Below, piece after piece: positions 23,890 to 36,610 of a DNA stretch of 64,000 bases (position 1 is the stretch's first letter; the number at the start of each line of letters is the position of its first letter). Source of the DNA: Cavia porcellus (Eukaryota > Chordata > Mammalia > Rodentia > Caviidae); assembly GCF_034190915.1 (NCBI RefSeq), contig NW_026947485.1, positions 133,316,337 through 133,380,336 on the forward strand, in the 5' to 3' direction. The translations under genes and the position numbers were made by a program. Under the pieces are notes generated by a model, which saw nothing but the letters and a program-made list of their open reading frames with translations, did no database searches and was not told the DNA's origin.

Positions 23890-24777
23890 CCACTAACTTT
23901 TCATGGCAGCATCATTCAGTATCAAACATCCAACTCCTGGTATAAGTATACTCTTGTTAACAGGATGTTTTAGTTTGGGATCAATGAATCCATAAAGGTG
24001 AACATGAGCAACATTGTGAAAAGATCAAGTTGCTAGACAGCAAGTTCATCGAATATACTAACTTATCAAATATATTTTAAGAAATATTTTAAAACTGTAT
24101 TTGATGGCTGTGAACATGTAAGCCTTGGTATTATACTCAAATTACTTGTTACTGAATTGGTCATTTAATGACGGCTTATGGAAAACTACTTTTTAGTAAA
24201 TGTTTTAGAAAAAATTGCTTTATTAGGTAACTGACCTAAAGGCCATAACATTTCCTATTTATTAAACAATGATATTATTGATATTAATGATATTATTAAA
24301 CATTTCCTATTTATTATAACAATGATATTTTTCCTTTCCTAAGGATACTGTTTGTAATGAAATAGCTTTTGTGCAATTTGGATAGGGACTGCTTTGGAAG
24401 TTTTTATATATTAGTAAGAAAATAGTATGACCTATTTTTATTTATATTGCTGGTACAAATGAAAGTAATTCTACCTGAGTTGACTAATAGCTACTCTGAA
24501 AAATACTTTTGCAGGTCTCAGGTTCGCACTTATTTTCTGAAAAGAGTAAAAACATCTTTATTATTTTATTTTGTAGTGCAATGTGAAATTTAACAAAAAA
24601 ACAGAGCTAAATGTATGACTCTACCGAGCATTTACTGAACAAACCATCTTACTGACGGAGGAAGGAACTGTTACCGCAATCTTTTAGTGTTATTCATGGG
24701 TTGCTCAAAGAATGTGGCCATAGAAATGGTTAATTATTTTTAAAACTTGAAATAAATCTAAGAAATTTAGCAGAAGG
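23890..24777. other. No recognisable feature
   Basis: AT-rich DNA up to the target-site duplication of the next element. A short local direct repeat (TTTCCTATTTATTA.AACAATGATATT) lies at about 24,250-24,330. Confidence 0.4.
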
Positions 24778-25224
24778 CTCAATACTAGCTTTTTTTAAAT
24801 TTTATTTAAGGAGAAAAAGAAAAAAAAGCAGAGAAAGGGTACAAGTTATACAGATTTACAGAAAGAAATAAAACAGTAGGAAATCACTAATTAATGGATT
24901 ACATTTTGTCACCTTAGAAATAATTGTTCAAGTTACAAAATTAAAGCTTATAAAGTGGACATTCCAACAGAGAGACTGCAAACAGTTCTGTTCAATGATT
25001 CAACAAAACTCAGTAATATCATTATCTATGTTATACACTTAAATATACATGCAGTTATATCATTTAGAACACTTCCTTTTCCTCTCTTGTACAATGACAA
25101 TTACACATTTTGGGTTTTGTTGCTCCCACAGTTCTTATTACTTTTTTGGAAGAGAGTAGAACCAAATGTGACATAACAGAACAGTCAGTCAAATCAAAAG
25201 GGTGGACGTAATAGATAATGTAAA

Positions 25225-26075
25225 AGCATAATACTAGGTGATCAACAATGGTTACCATAATGCCTCCCACTATCTCTAATAGAATTGCCTATATCATTAG
25301 TTATAATAAAGTTGAACAAAACAGTAAAGAACAAAACCAACAAAACCAAAACATTGGAGACATTATAGGTCTTCAAAAGTAGATAATAGTCAACCAGAAT
25401 GGGCGTCATAATGAATCCCACTATCTTCACAGCTGTTGCCTAAACTTTCAAACCTGGTACTATCCAGCAAAACAGAATAGAGGAACATCAGTCAAAACAA
25501 GATGGTGAGAGCAATACAGGGCTTTAAATCAAGATAATGGAAAGTCAAAGTGGGTTACTATAATATATCCTGCTATCTTTAAATTTATTTTTCCCTTAAT
25601 TAAAAGAATAAAAAAAGTAAATAATAAAGTGGAGATTGAGATAAAAGAGGGCATAACAGCAAATCAGCGCAGATCAAAACATAACCATTTAAGCAAAATA
25701 GTGTTTCACCACAAGATTATCCCGACATAAAAGTAGTTACCGTATTGTCTCTTTCCGTGAAATCTTTGAGTATAACTTTGTATACTGTAGCATCAAATAT
25801 ATCAAAACAATGTAAAACCATTTAAGAGAATGACAGTATTACAGGGTATTTAGAATCAACTAACAGAAAATGAACAATGGTTTCTGTATAATCTCCTTGT
25901 CTAAAAGGGTTTGCTTATACTATCATATATAATAAAATCCAATAAGATACCACCTCTTTAGACCAATGGAGACAGAAGAACAAAAGCTTGATGAGACTTC
26001 AAAACAAGATGATACTAAATCAGTATTACCTCTTAAGATGTCATTTTCTCCAAAATAGCTGTTCCTATCATCCAA
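25225..26075 (-). repeat. Degenerate ~150-bp tandem units in the 3' region of copy 2
   Basis: Plus-strand cores such as CCCACTATCTCTAATAG, CCCACTATCTTCACAGC, TCCTGCTATCTTTAAATT, TCTCTTTCCGTGAAATC and TCTCCTTGTCTAAAAGG recur near 25,262, 25,414, 25,565, 25,747, 25,891 and 26,043. The spacings are about 152, 151, 182, 144 and 152 bp. Preceding words (AACCAGAATGG, GTCAAAGTGG, ATGAACAATGG) also recur. Confidence 0.68.
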
Positions 26076-26087
26076 TCTTCTCTGCCT

Positions 26088-27173
26088 CATTTCTGTTGAG
26101 CTCTTTTTCTGTCATTAGTTGTCAGTTTGTCTTCTTCATTTTGTTTTCTGCTCCATTCATTGTGGCCTCTCTGCTGCTACTTCTGGATTCTTCGTATTAT
26201 TCTTTTTTAGAATATCTTGCAGTATTCTCTATAGAGTTGAATTGGTGGTTGCATATTCCCCTAGTTCCTCTTTATCCTGGAAGCACCTTGTTTTCCAATC
26301 AATTTCCAGGGATAGTTGTGCAGGATATATCAATCTTGGCTGGAGATTATTATCTTTGAAAGCTTGAATTATTTCCCCCCACGCTCTTCATGATTTGATG
26401 GTTTGTGCCGAGAAGTCTGCTGTAATTCTGATGGGTGTTCCCTTGTAAGTGATCTGGTTCTTGTCTCTGACAGCTTTTAGTATTCTGTTCTTGTATTGGA
26501 TTTCTGGAATTTTAATTATTATATGCCTGGGTGTTGCTCTGTTTGGGTTGTAGGTGGCTGGGGTCCTGTATGCTTCATACAACTGAGTATCTTTACCTTT
26601 TGCTAAATTAGGAAAATTCTCCTGGATTATTTCTATGAGTAGCTTTTGTAGTTCATTTGTTTGTGCCCCTACTTCTTCTTTTATGTTCTTAATTCTTAAG
26701 TTATAGACCCTCTTATCATCTTCTAGTCTTTGTATTATTGCTGTTTGTTTCTTTGTTATTTTTAAGAAGTTTTTCATTTCATGTTCCCATATTACAAATC
26801 TTCCCTCCAGTTCAGATAATTTGTCCTTAGTTTCTTTCAAGCTGTTATGCCAGTTTTCGATAGACTTTTTAGTTTCTTGGTAATCTCTTTGAACATGCTT
26901 CATGTATTCTATGCTTTCTCTATTTTCTCCATTAAACAATTCTCCCCTCTTTTTCTGTTCTTCCATTCCACCATCTGTTTTTTCTTGGGTGGTGCTTAGC
27001 ATTTCTCTAACTATTCTGCTTATGTCTAGCTTCAGGTCATTAATAACTTCATTCCTGAACTTGTCTATGAGGCTCTCGAGATAGCGCTTGATGTCTATTG
27101 GTGCTGTGTCTGCTGTTGCCTCTTTCTCAGGATTGGGGGCCAAGAAGCCTTTCTTGTTGCTCTCTCTTCCCAT
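26088..27173 (-). pseudogene. L1 ORF1p-like gene, nearly intact, copy 2
   Basis: An uninterrupted 261-codon frame runs from ATG at 27,173 to a TGA at 26,388-26,390. Downstream the same frame continues with RAWGEIIQAFKDNNLQPRL, so the stop interrupts an older, longer protein. The codon could have come from CGA by CpG decay. A second in-frame stop, a likely CAG-to-TAG change, lies at 26,229-26,231. Layout: a charged N-terminus (GRESNKKG), a heptad-rich coiled coil at about residues 60-140, an RRM at about 145-215 (LRIKNIKEE; TATYNPNRA-like loop), then the C-terminal domain with RHIIIKIPEIQYKNRILK and QITYKGTPIRITADFS. The start is supported by alignment with copies 1 and 3. Retention of such a long frame suggests this is the youngest of the three. 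Confidence 0.88.
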
Positions 27174-28074
27174 ATTCTTTGTTCCTTATATATGCAAGCA
27201 TATATAGGAGGCCCAGCTTCCTTCCCTGTCAGTCACAGTCTGATTGAATTGCCCTGGGGAGGTGTTCCTGCCCTCTGCAGCACACCAGGAAGTTGCAGAC
27301 CAGGCAGCCTACGCGGGGCCGCCCCTCCAAGTCACCTTCAGGAGCTGGGACCTGGGCTGTGCTAGCCTACTGGGTCTCAGCCAGCAGCATCACGTGGGCT
27401 AGGCACTGCTCACCAATCCCGCTTGAGACGGGTATTGGTGACTGAAGTCACTGCAGCGCCCTGTTCCCGCAAGTCTGCCCAGTCCCAGAATGTCCTCTGT
27501 TAAGAGTCTCCTAGACCGTGGAAGAGTCCCAGTTTTCCCTCACTCACCAGAGGTGGATGCACGGCTCCCCACCCATCCCACTCTCAACTCCGTTCACCGA
27601 TTCCCATTCTCAGAGCTTCCGCGCGTCTCTCTTCCTGCTGAGCCGATACACATGCAGCCGTGGTGGCAGGAAACCCAAATAGCGGCTTCCAATGGCGCGG
27701 GCTCCAGCTTCCACGCTGAGGCTTTATCTGTTCCTGTTATAGCACCAGGATTGCATTTCCAGTTGGTTTCTCTCAGCCCAGTTCATTCTTGGGTCACCGG
27801 GGCATATCTTCTCTTGCTTATGATTCCTTACTCAGCACCATTCCTGAATTCTAAGCTGGGTCTTTCAGAGAGCCTCCATAGCTGCTGCTATCTGTCTGCC
27901 ATGTTCTCCCAGAAGTCAACAACTATATTTTTAAAAGAAGCTTGATCTCCATCATGCTACATGCTGAACACTTCTGTGTGCGGTGTACATCTACGTTCCA
28001 TGTTGCCCTAGTCTGCAGCAAGGAGGTACAGCTGCCGGGCCAGTTGCCCTTGGCATGTACCCAGGAGAATCATC
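27174..28074 (-). promoter_or_regulatory. CpG-rich L1-type 5' UTR of copy 2
   Basis: The GC-richest stretch of the window, with clustered CpGs (GCGGGGCCGCCCC, GCGCGTCTC, GGCGCGGGC). On the minus strand, near 27,915, GGGAGAACATGGCAGACAG resembles the 5' start with a YY1-like ATGGC core seen in L1. The element nevertheless continues about 125 bp further to the target duplication. A 151-codon plus-strand frame at 27,490-27,945 lies antisense to this UTR and is taken as chance. Promoter function is inferred. Confidence 0.65.
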
Positions 28075-28089
28075 CTCAATACTAGCTTT

Positions 28090-30885
28090 AATTTGTACTT
28101 ATTCTAATATTTTGAAGTGACACACAAAGGAAGTTAAAATTAACCATTACCCCTGTGGCACCTCACAGTGAAACAGGCACCCAGATGGGACTTTGCAGTT
28201 CACCCAGTCCACAGGAGCTTGAAAGAAGTTGAAAAAGTTCAGTCATTTCAGGACTGTTTTCTTTCCTGTACTCTTAAATTGTATGCTTGCATTATTCATT
28301 TAAATATGTTTTATTCCTTAATGAAAAGGTTGGGCATTCAATACTGTCGTTCATTAATAGAATACATGTAAAAATCTCCATCAAAGAAGGAAAATCTTTC
28401 TTAACTAATCTCCTTCACCCTCTGGTGTTAACATTTTTGCTCATATCTGTGTACAGTGCCACTGTCCAAAACTCAGCTACACCGCATTACCACACTCCCA
28501 GTCTAAGGTACAGCTTCACAGTAAGAAAAGAGACTACTACCCCCCTCACTCCTGCATAAGGGGGATGTTACAAAGATACTTTTAGATATTGTAAATTGGG
28601 AAGAAAGTGTTCAAAAGAAAAGAGAAACTGTGATGAAGGATGAGGAAAGGAAGGAAGGGAAAAGAAAAAAATATATATATATACATATACACACATTTAC
28701 ATAAACAAGATAGTTAAGATAGTTATATTGCTGGTTTCTTTTAGTTTCTTGAAAAGAAAGATTTGCAGAAATATTGTTCAGACAATATCTCATGCCTGTA
28801 TCTTGCACCCTGAGTAACTATTCTGAAGACAACAACACACAGCGTATTATCGTTAGTCTCCTATTATCTTATTTTGAGAATCTGGTTTTTTTTTTCTTTT
28901 TAAAATAAAAAAAATTTAAAGATAATTTAAGCATGACCAAAAAAGCAGGATACATTGGAAAGATCATACCTTTTGTTTGGGGGCAGAAGATATATATTTT
29001 CTCAACAATAAAAGCTTTTCACTTCTGCAGTTATTTAATTCATTCAAATTATATAAGTTCATTACATAATTGTCAGCTTTTTTGCTAGGTATAATTCAGG
29101 AAGGGATGAGTTCTGAATATTCACAATGTTTTTCTATTATATTTAAACTACTTAAATATTCACCTACCATTTCCTTGGAATGATGATCACTCTAAAGCTG
29201 TTCTTGGAAGCTTTTTCTTACTAACATCAACTCTCTGCTTCAACGGTAAAACTCCACTTGCTTTAATGATTTGGTTTTTGCACCTGAAGATGTTCCTCAA
29301 GCATTTATTAGTGTGACCACACATTACATACTCACTGATGCAGAGACTATGTCCAATCTGCCAGGTCCTAATTTACTAACATAGTATTTGTGGGTGCTAA
29401 GACAATATTTACTGATTAACTAAACACAGTACAATTAAAGATACTTCCTTCTAAAGTATTTGCTGAGACATTTTCTACAGCTTTTTCTGTTTAAAAGAGT
29501 TCTCAAGCTTTTCACCAGTTGGCCTTTTCTTATTTGAATGTGACCAGCATGTCTTTCTTTCTTTTTTTCTCTTTTCCTTTTTGTTAATTATTTTGCTATT
29601 TTTGTTATTGTTGTTCTATGAACAAAACAGACAACTGAGCTATTCAGAAGACCTCCAGAGGGGCATTGGAGGGTAACAGTGACTCAAAGAGGGAAAGTTT
29701 AAAGTTTCAGACATTCTATGTGTTTAAAAAGAGACCATGTTCCAAATACTCAGGCTGGGCAATGACAGAGTAACAATTTTTCCAGCTGTGAGCATATCCA
29801 GCCAAAAGGTGTATCTGAAAATCCCTGATCTAAGGTTCCCAAGGAAAACAAGTGAGAATCCAGTGGCTCAACAGTTTTTCAATGAACCTTGATGTCAAGT
29901 GTGGAGTAAATTTTGACTGCCTTTCCAGCTCCCTTTCCCGGGACAGCTGGAACACAGGAGTTAGAAATGACAACTCACTTATTTGTACTATTTGTATGAC
30001 TTAAGCCTTTCACGGGTGATCACAGAAGCTCTGAGAAGTCTGCACAAATTCCAACACAATTTATGGAGTGCCCCCCACAACTAACATCACAAACATTTAA
30101 GGCAGGTACAGCCTGGGATGGAAAGAGGAGAAATTTCCTCCAGGCTGAAGGAATGACCAAAGGAAAGGCGCTCCAGACTACACAAAAAGACAACTCATCT
30201 TCTAAAGGATAAAAGCCCACTTTTAGAAGCTACTGTTTTTCCTTTTAGTGGAAGTGCCTTTAACGTCCAGTCCACAATAATAGAAATTTGATATTTGTGT
30301 TCAACATACAAGAGAAAAAAATAACTTGGATATGATTTTTAAAAATTCACTGCTATAATACTTATGAAACTATGGATTTCTCTTTTATGAACTTTATTCT
30401 TCTTTAAGATTGGATCTTTGATAGCTAATATTCCTATGTAATAATAATGTAGTAATGCATTTACCCAAACACTGTCAATGAGATAAAAGCTGAATGTGTT
30501 TCCTTATATCAGTAACTTGGAATTAAGACAGTAATATTTTCTCAAAATTTATTGGCAGCAAGCCCTCATTTTGCCATTTTAAAAAGCATGACAATCAGTT
30601 TAGCTATTAGATGTCCAAAGGAAAAACTTTGATTAGTACAAATGGATACTAAAAAACTTTCAGCAATGTAATTGTGAATAATAGCCATACTCTCAATAAT
30701 TTTCTGTGATGGAATTTTGACAAACAAAATATTGAAAATATATAAAAATGTAAAGTATTATATACAAGAAATCTGAAGCATATTAAGTCATTAATTCAAA
30801 TCTCAAAGTTTTCTGTAATGCCTAAGGCAAAAATAAATGAATACAAATTGCAGTGAAAATATGTCCCTGCCTTCAAGCTTTAAAA
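28090..30885. other. No recognisable feature apart from short AT tracts
   Basis: Nearly 2.8 kb of AT-rich DNA. It contains a short (TA)n/(AC)n stretch at 28,669-28,695. No gene or named repeat was recognised. Confidence 0.4.
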
Positions 30886-30894
30886 CCTTTCATC

Positions 30895-32175
30895 ATTTCT
30901 TTTTTATTAGTGCCCATTGATTACATGGAATAGTGGGTTTTGTTTTGTACATGCATGTAACACACTTTGATATTTTCACAGTCTCTCCCTTTCCCATCTT
31001 CCTGACTTCTCTTTCCCTTTCTCTTTAAAGGTCTCTTTTCTACTTTCATCACCTCTGTTTTTAATTTTTCTTAGATTTCATACATGAGTCTGACTTATGT
31101 TGCTTAACATGATGGCCTCCAGTCCTACCCCTTTTCCTGCAAATGACATGACTTTATTCTTTATGGATGACTACTACTCCACTGTACATGTAGAACACAT
31201 TTGCTTTCTGCATTCATCTGTGGCTACCTGAACTGCCTCTGTACTTTAGTTGTTGTGAATTGCGCCAGAATAAATACAAGTATTCAGGCATTGCTACAGC
31301 ATGTGGACCTGAACTCTTTTGGGAATATATGAAAGAGTAGAAAGCTGGATCAAACGGTATTTCTATTTTAATGTTTTGAAGCAATTTCATATTGATTTCC
31401 ATAGTGGATGTTCTAGTTTATGTTTTCACATCCTTGCCAGAATCTATTGTGTGTGTGTGCCTGTGTGTGCATATGCAATTTTCTAATTATAGCCATTCTG
31501 ATTGGAATCTTGATGTAGCTTAGATTTGCATTTTCTTGGTGGCTAAAAAGGTTGAATATTGTGGCATATATTTATAGCCAACGTGTGCTTCTTCCTTTGT
31601 AAGTGTCTGCTGAATTCATTTGTTCATTTGTTGATCAGGCTATTTGATTTCTTTGGTGTTAAGTTTTTTTGAATTCTTTCTATATTCTTAATATTAATCC
31701 TCTCTCAGAAGAGTAATCGGCAGATTTTCTCCCATTCTATATGCTGTCACTTTACTCTGTTGATTGTTTCCTTTGCTGAACAGAAACTTTTAAGTTTATG
31801 TAGTCCCATTTGTCTATTCCTGATATCATTCCCTGAGCTAATGGAGTCCTATTTGTAAAGTCTTTGCATCTGCCTGTGACTCCAGCTATTTCCCTTATGT
31901 TTTCTTCTAGGAGTTACAAAATCTCGGATCTTATACTTAGGTCTCTGGTTCATTTTGAATTGATGTAGTATAGTGTGAGAGATAAGGATCTTGTTTTAGT
32001 CTTCTACAGATGGATACCCAGTTTTCTCCTTATCATTTGTTAAAGGAGCTGTTTTTTTATTCATGTGTGTATTTGGCACTTTTGTGAAGAATAGATGTCA
32101 ATAGGTGTGTGGGTTTGTTTCTATGTTCTCTATTCTATTCCATTGATCCACATAGCTATTTTTCAAAAGCTTTTT
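30895..32175 (-). repeat. L1 LINE 3'-end fragment, antisense
   Basis: A reverse-oriented L1 3' portion: a T-rich left edge (the poly(A) side), GTGAATTGCGCCAGAATAAA, AGAAAGCTGGATCAAACGG, CAGATTTTCTCCCATTCTAT, CTTTTAAGTTTATGTAGTCC and TTCATTTTGAATTGATGTAG in the standard order. The right edge is near TCCATTGATCCACATAG. It is 5'-truncated and old; no frame is intact. Confidence 0.85.
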
Positions 32176-32179
32176 CTGA

Positions 32180-34630
32180 ATATTCCTAAAGCCAGCTTAA
32201 ATTTTAAAGATCATAAACTCTATGAATATGTCTCCCAAATCCACGTTAAATGAGTAGAAAGAGCCACTCATCTGTGCTTAATAAGGACTATGTAGATTGC
32301 CTCAAGGCAATTTAATTCTGCTCAATCTGTATTCCAGCTCCGAAGCCTAGAACAATGGACCCACATTCCTGTCCTTACCAACCTTGCCAGAGGAGCTATG
32401 CCAGGCATGGCTATGACAAAGGGAGAAAGGAGAGTCAGTGAGGGGTGGGCAAAGACATCAAAGACCATCTGAGTCCCAGAGATAGAACTGAAAAACCATG
32501 TTAGGGTGTTGCCAGACTACAACTGACACATCTAACACCATTGCAAAAGAACAACTCATAATTCATTTGGTTTGTATAATTTCTAAAGTACTTTTCTTAA
32601 GAAAAGTGGGTTTAAAAGATTATTTCAAAATCTAAGGAAGTGGCCTGATCGCAATACCTGCTAATGAATTATTTTAAGACAAACAACCTTCAGGACCCCC
32701 TTTTGCCTATAAATGGAAGCAGGCAGTTCAGTGAAGAAATCATCAAACCTGGATGGGTGAGGAATTGTCTTGAGATAAACTCCTCCCCTGGGTTTTTAAG
32801 GCATCATCTCTAACAGATGAGACCTGCAGTCGCTTAGATGTGTGATTGCATCACATAAATGACACCCGCTGGACTTGCCTTATTTGTTGTTATGAAATTC
32901 CTGTCAGTTTTGAGGCATAAATAATTCAAGCAAATGTCTTCAGACACCAGAGGCTGCCAATTATTGTGTCACCAACTTACCACCATTCGTTTTGGCCACT
33001 GGGGTATTTCTTTCAAAAACCTGAGCCCACCACACTCAGAATAAGTTCCATATTAAAATAATTTTCTTTCTCTCCAGTTTCTTCTCAACTAATTCAAAAT
33101 AAGCATTTTGAAAAAAGAAGTGGAAGTTTATCATTTAGAATGCCTTTTGTGTCTCTTGGATTCCTCTACAAAAGTTCAAATATAATAGGGTTGGGAATTA
33201 AATAGTACAAGCAATTATAACAGAAAAATGGAGCAAGCACTTTCAGTATTTTTTAAAGAACCATAAAATTCCCAGGGTACGATCAACACATTTAAGAATT
33301 CAAGAGAGAGAATTACAACGCTTGCATCAGCTTAGTAACTGAAATGAATCCAACATTTCCATTTTAAAGCTACTAATCCAAGAATAAAGAGGAGAAGAAA
33401 TAAACTCAGACAGCTATAAAAGAGCTATGTTTGGGACTGGGCATTGTGGCTTTGCCTGAAGCTTAGAGTTACCTCTGAAACAGCCAGAAAGTGGCTAGGT
33501 GGCCTTCGAGGCCATTCTGCTTTCCTGGTCTGTCCCATCTGTCATTAGCAGTATGATGAACAATGGCACAGGGTTTCTATCATCAATTTCAGTAAATAAG
33601 AATTTTATTATGACATAATGCATGCATTCTTTTTTCTTTTTCAGCTCTACATTGTTTAGTAAAAATCCTTATCCGGATGTTTTGTATTTTTAATATGTTA
33701 TCATAGATGCTATAACTTCGGCAAGTGGGAAAAAAAAAGCCTAAGGAAAATTATTAACAATTGTATGCCTTTCTTAGGCACAAGCAATTTCTAGAACTAA
33801 AGTTGCTTTATTTTTATTTCTTCTCCTCATATTTCCAAAAAAAAATTCTGCCTCTGCATTAGTCATTGACTTTCTACAGCTTAAATTATTGTTCTGTGAT
33901 AATTAGTAAATCTCCATGCACATCCAGCTAACTAATTCACTAGTGCTCTCAACAATGTTTTACCATAACTAGGATTCAGATTCTGTGATTATTCCCTTTA
34001 TCAAAGTCTTAGTCACACCAAAAATCAAAAACCAAAAAACACACTTGTGGTTTCTGAAAGATGCACCACACCGTTCCAACGTCTGGTGCTGTGTTCCCAC
34101 ACTGCGTCACTGGCATCAGCTCTTTCCTCACTAAGAAGGTCTGGAGAGGAAGAAAGCTTCTAGTGTAAGGAGGCCAGGTTTAGCAAACCAAAACAAAAAT
34201 GTCCAGGTGAATGTGAATTTCACATAAACAGTGAATAATTTTAGCATAAATATATCTCCATGGAAAATTAGGGGTGTGCTTAGTGAAAATTATTCACTCT
34301 TTATCTGAAGTTCAAACTTGACTGGAGTTCCTATATTTTAAGTGGCAAACCTACCTGATGCTATCACTACTGAATGTACAAGTGAGACTAGAAAAGACGG
34401 GATCTGTGGGGCAGATGACGTCACTGTTAGCTGACAGTCCTGTGGTAGTCAGCAAGGGGACCTTTTAAGGTATTTTCCTGCAGGCAAAAGGAGATTTGGC
34501 TGGCAATGTAGATGCAGCTGGCTCTGGAGATGGGCTGAGCCCTCCACAGCAGTGCCCTCAGCACTGTTCATGGGCTGCTCAATAAAGGACACACCTGCTC
34601 CCGATGGGTTGCCACCATAAAGTGGCTTCC
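32180..34630. other. No recognised repeat; possibly single-copy
   Basis: About 2.4 kb without a recognised transposon. The stretch 32,640-33,010 has a more balanced composition with TAAT-type words and could be conserved non-coding DNA, but this cannot be judged without other genomes. Confidence 0.35.
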
Positions 34631-34791
34631 CTCTGAGTATTCTTTTCGAGACTAATGATGTGTGACAAAAAATAGTGAGGCAAGTCCAGCAAAAGGCCTT
34701 TCCTGGAGAAATTAGCCATCAGATTGTTCTAATAATTACCCCCCTTTTAGGTAGTTCTGACTGTTCCACCCAATCATTCAAAGGAGTCAAA

Positions 34792-34804
34792 GGTCAAAGG
34801 TCAA
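34792..34804 (+). promoter_or_regulatory. Perfect DR1 nuclear-receptor motif
   Basis: AGGTCAAAGGTCA is two AGGTCA half sites with a 1-base spacer, the consensus for HNF4, RXR and PPAR:RXR dimers. A further related AGGAGTCA lies just upstream. It could be a chance match. Confidence 0.35.
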
Positions 34805-35159
34805 ACATTTATGACTTGGAGCTGAATTTGTTTTGGAAAAACTTACTGAGAGAATTTTAGCAAAAATCTTAGCTATGCTTTTCATCAAAAGTGTTTTAAA
34901 ATAGCAGAACACAACTTGCAATTACATTCCACTATAATATGCAGAACTGTAGATAAACATAAAAAGGTAACAGACATTGACAAGTACTATATTGGAAATA
35001 CTTTTTATGACCTTTCCATAAAAATCATGATTGATGTATTTATCTTCAATGTGATATCTCTAAGCCCAGGACAATTTCTAAGTATAGGTTTTGTGATCTC
35101 CAAGGTAATCTACCTTGCAAACTCCTTTGGACCTCTAGCAACCTTATTAGGTGAGAAGA

Positions 35160-35440
35160 ATGCAAGAAATTATGAATACAAATAGTTGTTCAGGATACAA
35201 AAGTGGAACATATAAAGTGGGAATTCAAACAGAGAGACTGCAAACAGTTCTGTTCAACTATCCAACAAAAACTTAGTAATATGGTTATCAATTCTATACA
35301 CTTAAACATACATGCAGTTATCCATATCTTCATTTATGTTGAGATTAAACAAACTAAAGCAGGCTAAAATCATTCTGAACAAAGAATAATAGTACTGCTG
35401 GATTGCACATCATGACACTCTGGGATCAGCACTGGGTACT
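35160..35440 (-). repeat. Duplicated 3'-region segment next to copy 3
   Basis: Closely similar to 35,565-35,830 in the same orientation, offset by about 395 bp. Both contain GGAACATATAAAGTG, TTCAACTATCCAACAAAAAC, CTATACACTTAAACATACA and CTGAACAAAGAATAATA in the same order. It lacks the last roughly 75 bp of the family 3' end. It is either a separate truncated insertion or a duplication of part of copy 3. Confidence 0.75.
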
Positions 35441-35829
35441 GTAGTGTTTTTTAAAATTTTATTTAAAGAAAGACTAAACAAAACAGAATGGATAGAAATA
35501 ATACATACTTTCAAAGAAAAAAATAAACAGCAAGAAATCACTGGTTGATGATTACAGATTGTCCTCTTACAAATAGTTATTCAAGATACTAAATCGGAAC
35601 ATATAAAGTGAGGATTCAAACAGGAGTCTGCAAAGAGTTCCGTTCAACTATCCAACAAAAACTTGGAAATATGGATATCAATCCTATACACTTAAACATA
35701 CACACAGTTATCCATATCTTCAATTATGCTGAGATTTAACAAACTCAAGCAGGCTAATATCACTCTGAACAAAGAATAATACTGTTGCTGGGTGTCACAT
35801 TATGACACTCCAGGATCAGCATTGGTTAC

Positions 35830-36610
35830 TTCAGTGTCTCTTTTTCTTCAAAGAGTCTGTTCATTTCATCATATGTCATAAGATCAGTTCTCATAAACTA
35901 TTTATAGGTTTTATACATGCATGAGTCATAACATGTATTTCTATCTTTTCTATATTAGAGAGAGAAACATAACAAAGAAAGACAAAACAAAACATATTCC
36001 TATAAACACATGAAATGAAAAAGACATATAAAACCACTGCACAAGGAGTTCTACCATAGTTCCTGTGTTGTCTCTTGTTATCTTCAATCAGATTGACTAT
36101 CTCATCAGACATAGTATAACTGAATATATCAGTAGATTGTATTAATAAAAACACAACTTTGTATATAGTATAAAACTTCAAAAACAGGCAGTAATCAAAC
36201 CAGAATGTGTATTGTAGAGTGTTGTCATCTTCAGTATAGTTGTCTATAGTCTCAGACTTGATACTATCAATCATATCAATTTTGAATAAAACCTGTCAAT
36301 ACCAAACAGCAATCAAACAAACTAGATTTAACTAAGATCAGTCATGATAAAACAGTATAAGTCATACAGAGCTCCAGATTAAGTTAATAGGAAATTAAAG
36401 ATGATTGCTGTGCTATATCCTGATTTTTTGGGATAACTATCTGTGCCCTCAAATCTAATGTAAGTAGACAAACTGGGAGAGAATAAAATCTATCCAAGCA
36501 GAGTGGTGCCAGTAATGTAGGTTTTAAATCCTGATACACTATGAACAATATCTTCTGCCATCTTTTTGAAGACTCTCCCTCCCCTTTCCCTTCCCCAGGG
36601 TACACTGTGC
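35830..36610 (-). repeat. Degenerate ~150-bp tandem units in the 3' region of copy 3
   Basis: Plus-strand cores GTCTCTTTTTCTTCAAAGAG (about 35,836), GTCTCTTGTTATCTTCAATC (about 36,068), a related core near 36,217, TATCCTGATTTTTTGGGA (about 36,416) and TCTTCTGCCATCTTTTTG (about 36,548) match the unit order of copy 1. Confidence 0.65.

Larger units (their letters stand above)
24790..28074 (-). mobile_element. ORF2-less L1-derived (HAL1-like) element, copy 2, with target-site duplication
   Basis: The best-defined copy. The 15-bp direct repeat CTCAATACTAGCTTT lies at 24,778-24,792 and 28,075-28,089, flanking an insertion of about 3.3 kb. On the minus strand: a 0.9-kb GC- and CpG-rich 5' UTR, ORF1 from 27,173, then about 1.3 kb of AT-rich 3' sequence ending with a CTCCTTAAATAAAATTT-type signal and a short A-rich tail. 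No ORF2 remnant is present, and the same ORF1-to-3' junction occurs in copies 1 and 3, so the loss of ORF2 is a family property and not a private deletion. It presumably depends on L1 ORF2p in trans. Confidence 0.88.

Noticed and set aside
27490..27945. 151-codon plus-strand open frame
   Set aside because: It lies antisense to the CpG-rich 5' UTR of copy 2. High GC lowers stop frequency; there is no domain and no counterpart open in copies 1 and 3.
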